Shown here piece after piece: positions 23,160-35,300 of a DNA stretch of 64,000 nucleotides (its first letter is position 1; each line of letters starts with the position of its first letter). The stretch is from Cyanophora paradoxa. Its lineage: Eukaryota; Glaucocystophyceae; Cyanophorales; Cyanophoraceae. The DNA is taken from assembly GCA_004431415.1 (NCBI GenBank), contig QPMI01000066.1, positions 1 through 64,000 of the forward strand, read 5' to 3'. Under the pieces are notes generated by a model. That model was given only the letters and a program-made list of their open reading frames with translations. It made no database searches and was not told where the DNA came from. The position numbers and the translations under genes are program-made.

Positions 23160-23620
23160 GCCGGCGATCGAGGACCTCCACATGGGAGTCCTCAAGCGCC
23201 TCCGTGACGCCGGCCTGGCGGATATCGAAATTCAAGACCTTGTCTACCAGATGCGCGCCGGGAGCGGGCAGCGCGACAGCCGCGTGGCTCTGCGGGCGCT
23301 CGAGGCGGCGGGCCGCCTCACCATGCTCTCGCAAGACGGCCCTCTCCAGGACCGGCGCCGCTGGCTGCCGCTCACCCCCATGTTCGACTTCCGCCCCGAC
23401 CCCCTGCAGAAGGCCTGGATCGCCTATGTTTACGGCCTGGAAAATAGCGGTGTTTATCTTTTTTCAATCTTAATCTGTGTTTATCTTTGCACTTCAACAT
23501 GCCGCGCGCACTGGGTCGGGGTCGATCTGCCGCGCGCATGTAGGTCCCACTACGACTCTTTCATTAGATCCCGGTTCCCCCCTTGCCCCCCCGGCGCGAC
23601 AAACGCGGCCGGGCCACTAG
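23160..23620 (+). repeat. Inverted-repeat arm B: repeat-borne ORF segment
   Basis: Open frame from MGVLKRLRDAGLADIEIQDL to IAYVYG, then a junction with a deletion of about 130 bp relative to arm A, then shared sequence (YDSFIRSRFPPC) to about 23620. The reading frame is conserved better than the surrounding repeat sequence, which hints that the element encodes a protein. The family is not recognised. Confidence 0.6.
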
Positions 23621-23712
23621 TATGTATACGTACACAATTTTCATGCAAGTCGGGAAATGCGATCTCATGGCATGGTCGAGCCTCGGAGGGCCTCATGCAT
23701 GAGGCCTCGAGC

Positions 23713-26641
23713 TCACATGACGACGACCCCCCCGCCGTTGACGACGAAGCTCCCGCCGTGCACGCGCACAGACGCGTGCGGCTTCAGGCCCCCCTCCCCC
23801 ATCGCTACCCGGAAGATCCTGCGCCCGATCGATCGCGAGATCTAGAGTCGGCCCGATCGAGCCTCGGAGGAGAGCTAGATCTAGAGCTGCAGCGCTAGCC
23901 GGGCGCGGCGCCGGCCCGGCGCGCGACCGGGCGCGCGCGCTGTAATTTAGAAAATCGAACTGTACATCTTCATTGACGCACAATATTCAGAGGTCCGGGG
24001 TCTAGCCTATAGCTAGTAGTCGGAGGCGCGCAGCACGCGTCGCCTCGCCCTAAAGCTGTACGCCTCGACGGCGGCCAGATTGCGATCGCGGCCCTCCAGC
24101 CCCGAGCTCAGCGGCCCCTCCTTCACCGCGTTCGGGAACTGCGCGATCGGGCCAAGCCTTGATCATGAAGCTTTAGGGCGGGCTGGGGAGAGGCCGGCCG
24201 CGGGGGCCGCTCGCATGCGCACGCAGCGGTCGGTGGAGGCCGCGGAGTCCCAGAATCCCCCAATGACGGCCCGCGCGGCCCCGTAGTAGGCGGGGGCGAA
24301 TCCCGCCGACCGCGGGTCCTGCGCACGAGCGACCCTAGGTCTCAGCTTCGACGCGGACTCGCAAAATCAGTGATCATGAGACACGATCGCGATCGGGAGC
24401 GGCTGACCGCCCCGGAGGCGAGGAGGTCGTCGAGGGCGCCGGCCTGAAGCGCCGCGCAGGTCATCCCCCCCGCGTAGAACCTGCGGGGCCAGGGGGCGGG
24501 CTCGCCGCGGCCGTGATCAGCCGCGGGATCGGATCCCGGCCGCGGGGGCACAAGCCGCGCACGGGTTGAAGGTGCAGGCGGAGTCCCCCAGCTGGACCAC
24601 CCCTGCCGGCACCGCGCTCCCCTGTACGTGTACGGTACGCGGAAGTTAAATCAGTCAGCGTTGAAGGATAAGCTCCAGCTCGAAGTACTAGCAACGAAGT
24701 TTGCAGCGGATCGGACCGGGAGGAGGTCCCAGCGGAGCCAGCGGTTGCCGAGGGAGCGGAAGACCGAGGCCTCGCCCTCCGCCTCCCCCCGCGACACCAG
24801 CTCGTGGATCGCTGCAGGAGAAGAAGCGAGTAGGGATCAAATTCAGGAGGTCAGGAGGAGGGCGAGGCGGCGGTAGCCTAAGCTTAAGGTTTTTGGAATA
24901 GAGCAGCCCGCAGATCGCGGTATACATATGCCCGGCGGCCCCGGCCCCGGGCCCGGCCCCGGGGGGAAGCGAGGTATCAGAAGCTCTAGAATTACAGAGA
25001 GAGTACTTCGGGAGGGGCGAGGCGGGACGGTGCGGATCGGACCGGGGTGGTTGAGGGTCCTGGCGAAGGCGAGAAAGCCAGGGACGTCCCGGGGGGCCCA
25101 GTCCCTGTACCCCCAGGTGCTCCGTTAGGGTGGGAGAGAGGGGGGTGGGGGGATGGGGGGGTGGGGGGGTAGCCGCACCGGTCGAAGCCGCCCATCAGCG
25201 CCCCCCAGCGTCCTGCTCGATCGCGATCGAGGGTTAGCGGCGGCGCGGCCGGCCGGTCGCGGCCGGGCGCAGGGCGGGAAAGAGGGGGTACACCGTCCTC
25301 CAGGGCGAGGAGCGCTCCGATGCGGGTCTCTCTTGGGACTGCGCGGGGGGTACGCTGCCTTAGACAGAAGGCACGGGTAATCGGTACAGAGCAGGCGCGC
25401 GCACGGAGGGGCCGCGCGAAGATCATATTCCACCCGGAGTGCTTCTGCTTCCAGTCGAAGGGAGGCCTAAAGACCCGTGTGCTGTGGGTACGGAATTCAG
25501 AGAGGAAGCACAGGCGCGGTGGGGTACGTATCCGGTGCACGAACCAGTACTGCACCATGCTATCCACTACCCCGGCGGGAGGGGGCGAGAAGCCCGCGCG
25601 CTGCGGGGCGGAGCTTCCGTCAAAGAAAGACGGGGTCGGGGGGAGGGGGGGGTACGGCACCTCGAGCCAGCGCCCGACGAGGGAGTTCCGGCCGCTGCAG
25701 TCGACGACGAGCGCGGCGCGCACCTCCCGCAGTCCGCCGGGGCCCTCCAGGAAGACCCCCTCCACCCTGCGAGTCGGAGAGCCGTTGATCATGAGTCAGA
25801 TCTAGAGGGGCAGGGGCCGGGCCGGGCCGAGCCCGGCGCGCGCTAGCGCCAACGCACCGGCGGTCTCGGGGGTCGACCAGGAGGCTCTTGGCCCGCCCCA
25901 GGACCATCTCGAGCCGGCGGCCGCCCTGCTCCACCAGCAGCGACCGCACGACGCCTGCGCAGATCAAATTTAATTTGATCTACACCGGAGGTCTAGATCT
26001 AATTATAATTATATAAACAGGGTTGCGCACTCTCGATGAGGGGGCGGCGGGAGAAGACCGTGCGGGAGCCCGACGAGGCCTTCTTGACCTCCTCCCCGCC
26101 GACGTAGAGCCGGATGCGCAGCTGCCCGGCGCGGCCTCGCTGGATCAAATTGCGATTGGCCGGATCAAATTTAAATTGCAGGGCCGCGCCGACTGACCTC
26201 CGGGTCGCCGACGGCGGCGCCGCTGGCCTGCATGCGGTTGAAGAAGCCCGGAAAGGTCGCCTCGAGGGCCTCGGCGCCGCTGGGGAGGAGGTGGTGCAGG
26301 TGGTCCTGCTGCGGCACGCCCCGGCGCGCCCTCGCCGCCGGCCTCGCCCACAGGTCGTCCTTCTCCACGACGACGACGCGCCGGAACCGCTTCAGAAGCA
26401 GGCCGGCCGCCGAGAGCCCCCCGATCCCTGGCGCGCCAGCGTTAGAAAGCCAGCTGCAGAAGATCTAGCTATAGACCTAGAGCACATCACGGCACAGAAA
26501 CTGGGCACCTGCGCCGAGCACGACGCACGTGTCCTCCGACGCGATAGATGGCGGTGAAATCTCCGCCAGGGCGCGGGCGTCGGGGGGCGGCGGCGCCGGC
26601 GGGTCCGCATATGCATCGACATCCGCCGGCGCCATGGCCAT
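23713..26641 (-). CDS. FAD-dependent oxidoreductase (flavin monooxygenase-like)
   Basis: Minus-strand exons start at the ATG at 26641 (MAMAPADVDAY). They run through a Rossmann FAD-binding start (VVLGAG|IGGLSAAGLLLKRF, first Gly-rich motif split by an intron), GVPQQDHLHHLLPSGAEAL, a DCSGRNS segment, the substrate-side exon WKQKHSGWNMIFARP and ETRIGALLALEDGRWGALMG. The second FAD motif QLGDSACTFNP|FYAGGM follows (the conserved GD of this fold). The protein resembles soluble flavin hydroxylases with a PQ-x-x-H-x-HHLLP signature; the substrate is unknown. The last exon is uncertain. A stop occurs at 24013 (RASDY), but a GC-donor splice there leads to IFRVAMGEGGLKPHASVRV ending at 23713, which resembles the family's usual C-terminus, so I extend the gene. 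It is transcribed divergently from the RCC1 gene. Confidence 0.7.
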
Positions 26642-27326
26642 GGCCAAAGACAGCGGCCGGCGGCTCCTCCGGCCCAGTGCGCGCCCAGCGCCCGGCAGCG
26701 CATCGCCGAAGAATCGAGCGCTTGACCTTAAGCTGCGGGGAGCGGCGGACGCGCCTTGCGCCGGCCTGGTGCTCCGTCTAGCACGTGTGTCGACGATTTC
26801 GCCATCCGGCTGGCCCCGACGCGCCGCGCATACGCGGCCGCTCGAGGTGCCAAAATGAGGACGGGATATAGAGCTGTTGTACGTGGTGGAGACGCCGGCG
26901 GCCGGGGCTAGGGCGAAGCCGGCTGCGATTGACCCGGTTGGCGGAGACGTCACCGGTCGGCCGGGGCTTCGGCCGATCTGCATCCCAGAAGCACGGTGGC
27001 GGCCGCCTCGTTGCATCGAGCCGTGCGCCGAGGCTGGGCCCAAGTGTTTCGAATTCGCACAGCGGACCACAGCAGACGGCACCGCCGGGTACGGGGTCCT
27101 GGCCGACATCGTCATCGAGTGCGCGAATGCACGTCTTCCGGCTGTGCTGCGGTGCGGCAGTGCATAGCTAACCGCGCCGTGCACGACCGCGCCGGGCTCC
27201 CTCGGGAAGACGCCCGCGCCGGCGTCACGCGCGCCGCCGGAACGGCGGCCGCCAGCCGCGGCGCACCGTGAATGCGCTGATCGCACCCGCTGCGCAGGCC
27301 GCTCGGCGGAGCGCGCCAATCGCGCC
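26642..27326. promoter_or_regulatory. Intergenic region between divergent FAD oxidoreductase and RCC1 genes
   Basis: 685 bp separating the two start codons. Long open frames cross it on both strands, but they show no conserved motifs and are expected at this GC content. It presumably holds both promoters (inference from position). Confidence 0.4.
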
Positions 27327-29836
27327 ATGGCCGCCTTCAAGCGCGGCGTGTGCTATACGTGGGGCTCCGGCGACGCAGGCCGACTCGGCCACGGCGACGT
27401 GCACAAGCACATGGCGGTACGCGCCTCTCGTTCGATTGCGATCCGCCGGCGCGGCAACCAACGCCGCCGCGCGCGCGGGCGGCGCAGCCCTTCCCGCAAG
27501 AGCTCGTCCCATGCCGCATCGAGACGCACCTGAGGATTCCCTTCAGGAAGGTCGTGTGCGGCCACGCGCACACGGTCCTCTTGAGTGAGGAGGGGTCCGC
27601 GCGCCCGCTCCCGCCCCCGCCCCCGCCGCCGCCACCGCCCGCCCGCCGGCCTCACGGGCGCCGCAGGAAGCTATACACGTTCGGGAACGGCGCACAGGGC
27701 GCGCTGGGCCACGGTCTCCTCGACGACCAGTGGGAGCCGCGGCGTGCGCGGCTCCAGGCCCGCGCGCGCAGCGCCCGAGCGCTCCCTGACTCGCGAGGCG
27801 GCGCCGCGCGCAGAGGTGGAGGAGCTGGACGGCGTTGTGGACGTCGCGGCGGGGAATTCCCACACGCTCGCCCTGACCAAGGACGGCGAGGCGCGCCGAG
27901 CTCGCCCCTCGCCCGTCTCCCCGCTCTTCGCCTCGCCTCTGAGCCGCCGCCCCGCCCGCCCGCCCGCCCGCCCCCCCGCGCGCAGGTGTACATCTCGGGC
28001 GAGCTCGCGGGCACAGACGCCGAGGAGCAGGAGGAGTACAAGAGTGGGCTCCCCCTCATCCCCCCCCCTCTCCTTCCGTCCACCTCTGAATGAGCCGCGC
28101 GCGCCCACGTAGGCACGTGGAACCCGTTCGCCGGCTTCCTGAAGAAGGCCTTCGACCACGCCCGCTTCCGCAAGGTCGGTTGGCTGCCCCCGAGGCCTTC
28201 AAATACAGTACCCAGAAGCCTCGCAAGACTAACTTGAGATAACTTGAACCTCGGAAGGTGGGGGGCCTGGAGGGCGTCAAGGTCTCCCGCGTCTTCTGCG
28301 GGCCCGACCGTGCGCCCCGCCCCGCCCCGCCCCGCCCCGCCCCTTCGCACCGCCCCGCCGTCTGTCCCGCTAACCGCCGCGCGCTCCGTAGTCGCTATGC
28401 TGGTGACGGGTGCGCAGTCCCGGAGCTTTCTAAGCTTTCTGAGCGTTGTGGGCGGAGCTTTCTGAGCGTTCTGATCGAACGCTTCCTCAGAGGACGGGAC
28501 GCTCGCCACGTGGGGCGCGGGGGGGCCAAAGACGGGCCAGGGGCACCCGCTGGCCGTACCCCGGCCCCGCCCCGTCCCCAACCTCCACCGCCCCATCGTC
28601 AGCGCTGCCGCCGGCGTGAGTCACGCAGCCGCCGTCGACGACGCGGGGTAATCCCGTTCCCCCTATCCTCCTCCCGCGGCCCCTCATCTACGTACCCCCA
28701 GGGAGGTGTATGTGTGGGGGGACGGCAAGCTTCACCAGCTCGCCGTGAAAACAGACTCGATCTGGAAGGCAGGCCTTTGTACCCCTCCTCTGTCTCCCCG
28801 ACACTGTACCCCCCCCCCTCTTGACCGACCCCGCAGGGCGTGACCCTTGAGGCCACCTTCATGACGCCCCAGAGGGTACCTCCGCCTCACCCACCCTGAC
28901 CCCGTACCCCCCTTCTCACCCTGTACCCCCGCAGGTGCGGGGACTGACGCACGAGGCAGCGGCGGTCGCCTGCGGTGGGAACCACACCTACGTCCTCTCC
29001 CGTGCGCCCCGCCCTCCCCGCCCCGCCCCGCCCGCCCCGCCCTGCCCTGCCCCGCCCGCTGGCTCCTAGGCCTGCCGCACCCCGCCTAGACCGACCCGCG
29101 CCCGGACCCTAGACCCCCCGCCCTCGCCCGCGCCTATGGAACCCCGCCGTAATCAGACGCGCACCCCCTGCACTCCTTTCTAGGTTTCTTGCTAGAACTA
29201 GAACTTTCCTTTCTTGGTTTCCTGCTAGAATCTGAATCCTCCGTGGGCTGACCCGGGGCGGCGCGCCGGCAGGCTTCGGCGCGATCACGACCTGGGGCTT
29301 CAACGAGAACGGCTGCCTCGGCCAGGTACCCCCCTCCAACTTCTCCCCCCCCCCTCGCTGAAGTTTCGGGACGCAGGGCGTGGACTGGACCGCGTCCTCC
29401 CAGGAGCCCGTGCGGGTCGGGGGCCTCCTTGAGGGCCGAACTGTCCTCCAGGCGCCCGAATCCCCCCCCCCCCCCCCTTAAACTCCTCTCGAGCTCGCTG
29501 GGCGAGTCTCGAAAGAAATGCTAAGCCCGCCCGCCTCGCCTGGCTCGCCGCAGATCGCGGCGGGGTGGAGGCACGCGATCGCGTTGACCAATGACGGCGT
29601 CTTCGCGTTCGGGTGGGGCGCCCACGGTTCCCTCGGCACGGGCAACGAGCAGGACCAGGTGCACTGTACCCCCCTCGAACCCGAATTCGATTTCGAATTC
29701 GATCCGGATTCGATCGCGCCCGCCCGGCCGCTCGCAGCACGTGCCGGTGGAGATCGAGCAGCTGCGGGGGCGGGGCGTCGTGGGCGTGGCCGCCGGCCTC
29801 ATGCACTCGGCCGCCGTCACCAACACGCCCCTCTAG
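27327..29836 (+). CDS. RCC1-like beta-propeller repeat protein
   Basis: About 14 exons encode successive RCC1/ATS1 blades: CYTWGSGDAGRLGHGD, VVCGHAHTVLL, LYTFGNGAQGALGHG, VDVAAGNSHTLALTKDG, TLATWGAGG, VSHAAAVDDAGEVYVWGDG, ACGGNHTYVLS, ITTWGFNENGCLGQ, IAAGWRHAIALTNDGVFAF and GWGAHGSLGTGNEQDQ, ending AAGLMHSAAVTNTPL. This is roughly a whole seven-bladed propeller with little else, so it may act as a scaffold or a GEF-like protein. No partner can be read from sequence. The ATG at 27327 directly precedes the first blade. Two introns appear to use GC donors (after SIWK and after RTVLQ), since phase rules out the nearest GT. Confidence 0.85.
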
Positions 29837-30158
29837 CGAAGCTAGCTTCAGCTTCGTACTTAGCTTGGCTTAGCCTTAGGTGCTTGCTTGCTAGCGGCCG
29901 CGGGTTCTCTGTTACATGAGTTTTCATTCTTCCTTTCTTTCTTTGAGCCCCGGCCGCGGGGTGTGCGCGAGCTCGAGCGAGCTTCTGGCTTCAGCTTCGA
30001 TAATTACGTGGTACAACAGGAAGACGTCCGAGGAAGAGAGACGCCGCTTGAAAGGACTCGCAGCAGCTTCCTGCCTAGAAGAAACTCAAAAGCTCTCTAC
30101 ACGGGCAGGTGACAACCGCCCCCAAAACGAGAACAAGGGACCGATCGCGGCGGCCTCC
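29837..30158. other. Convergent 3' intergenic region
   Basis: Separates the ends of the RCC1 gene (+) and argininosuccinate synthase (-). It is AT-richer with GCTAGC and CTTGCTTG tracts and has no gene. Confidence 0.5.
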
Positions 30159-31457
30159 TTACTTGGTGGTGGCGGCCTGACAGCAAACAACCGTAAGCTA
30201 ACGAATAATAATATCGAGAAGCTCAAGAGCGGACGGACCATCTTGCGGATGATGGCGCGGTGGGCCTTGAGGCGGACGGCGTTGATCTTGATGAAGCCGT
30301 CGGCGTCGGCCTGGTTGTACTTGCCGGCGACCTCCATCGAGGCGAGCTCCGGGTCGTACAGCGAGCAGGGCGAGGAGCGGCCGACGGCCATCGCGGAGCC
30401 CTTGTAGAGCTTCACCTGAACCTCCCCGTCGATGTGCTCCTGCGACTTGGCGATGGCGGCCATGAGGAAGTCCATCTCGGGCGAGAACCAGAAGCCGTTG
30501 TAGACGAGCTCCGCGAACTTGGGCGCCAGCATGTCGCGCAGCCGGAGGACCTGGCGAGAGAGAGAATGAAAGAGAGGAGCAAAGCTAAGCAGAAGGAAAG
30601 CAAAGCAGGAAAAGGGAGAAGAAGAAGGTACCTCGCGGTCCATGGCGACGCCCTCGAGGTCCATGTGGGCGCAGCGGAGGATGGTGCCGCCGGGGGTCTC
30701 GTACACGCCGCGCGACTTGATGCCCACGAAGCGGTTCTCGACGATGTCCACGCGCCCGACGCCGTGCTTCCGGCCCAGCTCGTTCAGGTACTCGAACAGC
30801 TGCAGCGGGCCCGAGACCTGCGAGCGAGCGAGCAAGGGAAGCTGAGCGCGAGCTCCGCTCCGCCGCGAACTCTCGTGCTGGTCCGCACCTTCTTGCCGGT
30901 CTCCATGTTGTGGACCTCGGTGGGAACGCCGTCCTTGAAGCTAATGACGATGTTCTCCGGCTTGTCCGGCGCGTCCTCGGGGTTCACGCAGACGTGGAAC
31001 ATCTCCGGGGGCGGCAGCGCGCGCGGGTCCTCCAGGATGCCCGACTCGTAGCTGCAGTGCATCAGGTTCTCGTCCTGCGCGGGGGCGGCCGGTCAGCGGC
31101 GCGCCGCGACGCCGAGGCCGCGAGCTCGAACTCGAGCTCGAGCTCGAGCTCGAGTTCGGGCGCGCGGCGGCGCGGATCGGGACGCACCATCGACCACGGG
31201 GCCTTGGGCGTCGAGGAGACGGGGATGCCCTTCTCCTGGGCGTACTTCATGAGGTCCGAGCGGCCCTGGAAGCGGTTGAAGAACTCGGGGTCGCGCCACG
31301 GAGCGATGACCTTGAGCGACGGCTCCAGCGAGTACGTGGTGAGCTGCGCGGAGACAAGAGAGTGAGCGAAACGCGCCGGGAGAGCGCGTGCCGCCGGTTG
31401 GCCGACACTGGCGACGGGTCGCGCGCGAGCGGCCGCGAATGACGCACCTCGAACCGG

Positions 31458-31490
<33 letters not shown>

Positions 31491-32044
31491 GCGACGTACT
31501 TGCAGCCCTCCTTGACGGCCAGCTCGACCATGCGCTTCGCGATGCAGGGGCGGGCGAGCGAGGTGCCGAGCAGGTAGCGGCCCTCGTAGATGGCGTTCGC
31601 CTTGATCGCCTCGAACACGTACTTGGTGACGAACTCGTGCTTGAGGTCCTCAATGTAGCACTTGATCGCACCGCCCTGCGCGGCCTTCTTCTGGATCGCG
31701 GGCCAGTCCTCCTGCGCAATCGATCTGCGGTTAGCGGGGGGGCTAGCTGCTGTTTCTTAAATTCAACCATCGGTCTAGTCGAAAGAGAATAGACGAAGCC
31801 TTGCGAGCGGCTTATGCGCGCGGCCGGCGAAAGGGCAGAACCGACCTTCTGGCCGAGATCGGCCACCATGCAAATAACCTCGAAGCCCTTGTCGATGAGC
31901 CATGCGAGAATGCAGCTGGTGTCCAGGCCGCCAGAGTACGCTAGGGGTCGTGGTCGGCGCAGGCCGAAAAGTCAGCCACCCGGCGATCGGACGCGGGCGG
32001 GTCCGGCGGTTTGGCGCACCGAGCAGAACCTTCTCCTTCGACAT
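30159..32044 (-). CDS. ASS1: Argininosuccinate synthase
   Basis: Catalyses ATP-dependent condensation of citrulline and aspartate to argininosuccinate (arginine biosynthesis). Exon 1 is MSKEKVLL, spliced to [20 protein letters not shown], which carries the ATP-pyrophosphatase P-loop (SGGLDTS). Conserved segments follow: [83 protein letters not shown], the [17 protein letters not shown] block, [20 protein letters not shown], and a C-terminal [14 protein letters not shown] segment. The best end is a splice after RKM to AATTK and stop at 30159; read-through would add a poorly conserved tail. Length, about 410 residues, is normal. No plastid or mitochondrial presequence is visible at this start. 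Confidence 0.95.
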
Positions 32045-32311
32045 TGCGGCGAACGGTATGCGAACGGAGGTTGAAGAAGAAGGGCTGTTTTTGTTTTTGC
32101 GCCGCTTCCTGAGGGTGAGGGTACGCGGTCACGCTCAAGCGGCCGTACCCCATCTCATCTGGGCTCAACTTGGACAGGCGCAGCCAAGGCTTTTCAAGCC
32201 AGTTTCGAGTCAAGCATGACCGTTTTGACGCATCTCCGATGAGCTAGCATTCCCCGCGCACCCCAGCGAGAAGGCGGCGCACCCTCGCAAGCTCACTCCC
32301 TCAGCCTAGCT
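32045..32311. promoter_or_regulatory. Short divergent promoter region, ASS / PPC-domain gene
   Basis: Only 267 bp separate the two start codons, so the two genes probably share a bidirectional promoter. No specific element identified. Confidence 0.4.
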
Positions 32312-35300
32312 ATGATGAGGGAGCGGCCGCCGCCCCGGCCCTTATCGTTAGATAGACAGGCGGACCTGCTCCTGCAGCGCATCAAGACCAGCACTTCGGA
32401 GCTCGACGCCAATGTGAGCAGCTCTGGCACCGAGATCAATGCGAAAGCGGAGCTGGCGCTGGTGCAAATCCACAAGGATGTTCTGGCTCACGAGGCCCAG
32501 GTGATAGCTAAAGGTTGCGGCCCGCACAGGCCCGGCGCTGACCGCCCCCTTTGTCAGCCTCTCCCCGACCCCGATCCGACGGGGGAGCGGGTGGAGCGCA
32601 TGGTGCGGGACATGGCGTCGACGTACAGCAAGATAAAGACGACTTTATGTGCGTCGGAGCCCTCCGGGCGGCCCCAGCGCCCTGCGCGCTGACGCCCCGC
32701 GCCCCAGTCCGCGAGAGGCGCTTCAACACCGAGCACGTCCCCCTGTACTCCGGCAACGTCGTGCAGAATCACGTCTTGAGTGCGCCGCGGCCGCGCTTCC
32801 CCCCTCGCGCGCCCTGAGCGCTCCTTCCCCAGGCGGGGCCTACAAGAACTTCATCTTCGACGTGAAGGCCCCCGGGCCGGTGCGCCGCACGCGTACCCCT
32901 CTCTAAGGCCTCCAGGGTACTATGTTCGACGCGGCGGCAGGTTACGGTCGAGCTGCGCGTTCTCGACGGCGACGCTGACCTTTACTGTTCCACGGGGGAC
33001 CTGTACCCGTGCGCGGACCCGCGGAACCCTGTAGCCCCTCATCTTAGCCGGTACCCACCCGCAGGAGCAAAGAGGAGCACGAGTTCGCGTCGGCGGCGGA
33101 GGGGGACGACATCATCACGGTGGACTACGGCAACCCGGGTGCGCCGCTCCCCCCTCCTTCATCCCCCCTCTCTCCCCCGTTTGACGTACCCCCTCCAGCG
33201 TACAAGCTGGGCCCGCTGTTTATCTCCGTGTACGGCAAGAAGGCCAGCGACTTCTGCATCAAGGTGGCGGCCCTCTCCCACCAGGAGATCAAGCACGCCA
33301 AGTGCGCCGCGCCGGCTGGGCGTACCCCCTATAAGAGGCTGTACCCCCTTCAACCTCATCTGAGCGACCCTTCTTTCCCCCCGAGCAGTTCGATCGACGG
33401 GAAGGTCTCGGCTAAACACGTGCGCCGTACCCCCCTCCCCTCCCCTCCCCTCCCCTCGCGCCCTGACGCCGCACCCCGCCCAGTACAACTACTACAAGTT
33501 CCCCATGCCGGGTACCCCCCTCGAGGTCCTGCACTTCACCCCGCCGGCCGGCTCACCCGGTACCCCCGACCCGCAGATTTCCACGTAGCCCTGAAGATGT
33601 TCTTCGTTCTCCGCGGAAACGGGAAGGCCCAGGTGCGGCCGCCTCTGTACTCGTCCCGGCAAAGTAATCGCTTACCCCCCCGCCTCCCCCGCAGGTCGTC
33701 ATCTCGAACCGGACCTACTTCCCAACGCTCCGTGCGGCGGCTGGCCCCCGCGCCCCCCCTTCCCCCCCGATCCCGCCTCCTCCTCACCGGACCCGGCAGT
33801 GCGCTGCATATGGAAGACCGAGATCGCCGGGTCCGGCAAGTACTACATCTTCCATCGGGACCCGAACTACCGCCCGGGCTGGTCGGCCGCCTATCCCCCC
33901 TCCCCCCCCCCCCCCCATTCGCGCCCCCTGAAACGCCGTACCCCCAGGTTCTACATTGGGATCACGACGCAGGACGAGGAGTGCGTGTACAACCTCACCT
34001 GCTACGCCGAGAAGCGTGCGTCACGCCCCGGGGGGTACGTCGTTTTCTATCCACCCACTTTCGGCGCAGGCGACAAGCAGATCTCGGTCAAACCGAAGCA
34101 GAAGAAGAAGGTGGGGGCTTTTTTTGGGAGAAGGGGGATGAGAAGAGGCCGGCGGGGTACGTGACCTCGCGCGACCTGACTTCTCCCCCCTCCTCGGGCA
34201 GGTCCGGAGGAAGCGGCGGTCCCTGTACGACAACACGCGGCCCAAGATCCGGTCCTCCGAGGAGGAGTGCGTACCCCCTCCTCTCCCACTTCCCTTCCTA
34301 TTCTCGCTTCCTCGAACCGACCTAATTCCGTACCCCCTCCCCCCAGGGAGTCCTCCACCAGCGGGTCAAGCGAGTACTCAAGCGACGAGTTCGAGGATCA
34401 CGCGGTACCCCCCCATCCGCTCCACCCTCCTGCTCATTGTCCAACGTTTCTGCGCCCTTGCAGCTCAACGGCGACGGCATTGAGAACGGGAAGAGCGGCC
34501 GGAACCGGAAGAAGATCGCATCCGGTACCCCCCTCTCGCACGGGCCCCTCCCGCCAGCCTCCGCCCACCGCCGCCGGACGGGCGCAGACCTCTCGGTCGT
34601 CGTTCCGGGGGAGGCGGGTTCCGGGGCCGGGGCCGGGGGTGCCCCCTCAGGCTCGCACCCGCACGGCGTCTCCCCAACCAAAGTACCCCCCCGCTCTTCC
34701 CCCCCCTTCCTCCTTCCCCTCCTCTTCCGACCCGCGTTCTCAGACCCCAAAGACGCCCCGCGGCGGCCCCGTGCCTTTCGGTGCGTCCTCGTACCCCGCC
34801 CCCTTCCCAGTACCCCCCTAACCCGCCGGCAGACGACGCCGACAATCTCCCCGAGGCCCGGCGCGAGGTTCGAGTACCCCCCTCGACGTGGGATGGGGCG
34901 CGGCCGGGCTCGAACCGGCGGCCCGGGCTCAGGTGAGGCTGCGGGCGTTCGACCCGAAGCCGAAGGTGGAGAGGAAGCTCGAGGAGATGCTGGAGAGGCT
35001 GGAGGGGCAGGCCCAGGCCCAAGCCCGCGGCGGCGCCGGCGCCGGCGCCGGCGGCTCTTCGGAGCACGAGGCTCCGCACCACCACCACCACCAACACCAC
35101 GGCCACCTCCCGCCCGTGGCGCAGGCATCCCGCGGCCGCCGCGGGAGCGTCGTCTCTTCCGCCGGCGGCTCCCCTCCCCCGGGCGCCCGCAGGGGCCTCC
35201 CCATCCGCTCCCACCCCGTGCGTCATCCCACTGTACCCGCCTTCTTCGAGTCGAAGACGAACGCGTACCCCCGCAGGAGGAGGAGGTTCGGCGGTCGCCG

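Noticed and set aside
23657-23983. Plus- and minus-strand ORFs over the end of the FAD gene taken as separate small genes
   Set aside because: Best explained as the terminal exon and intron of the FAD oxidoreductase.
26477-27340. Long minus-strand open frame (288 codons) upstream of the FAD oxidoreductase
   Set aside because: Only the part after 26641 joins the conserved protein. The rest has no motif and is expected at this GC content.
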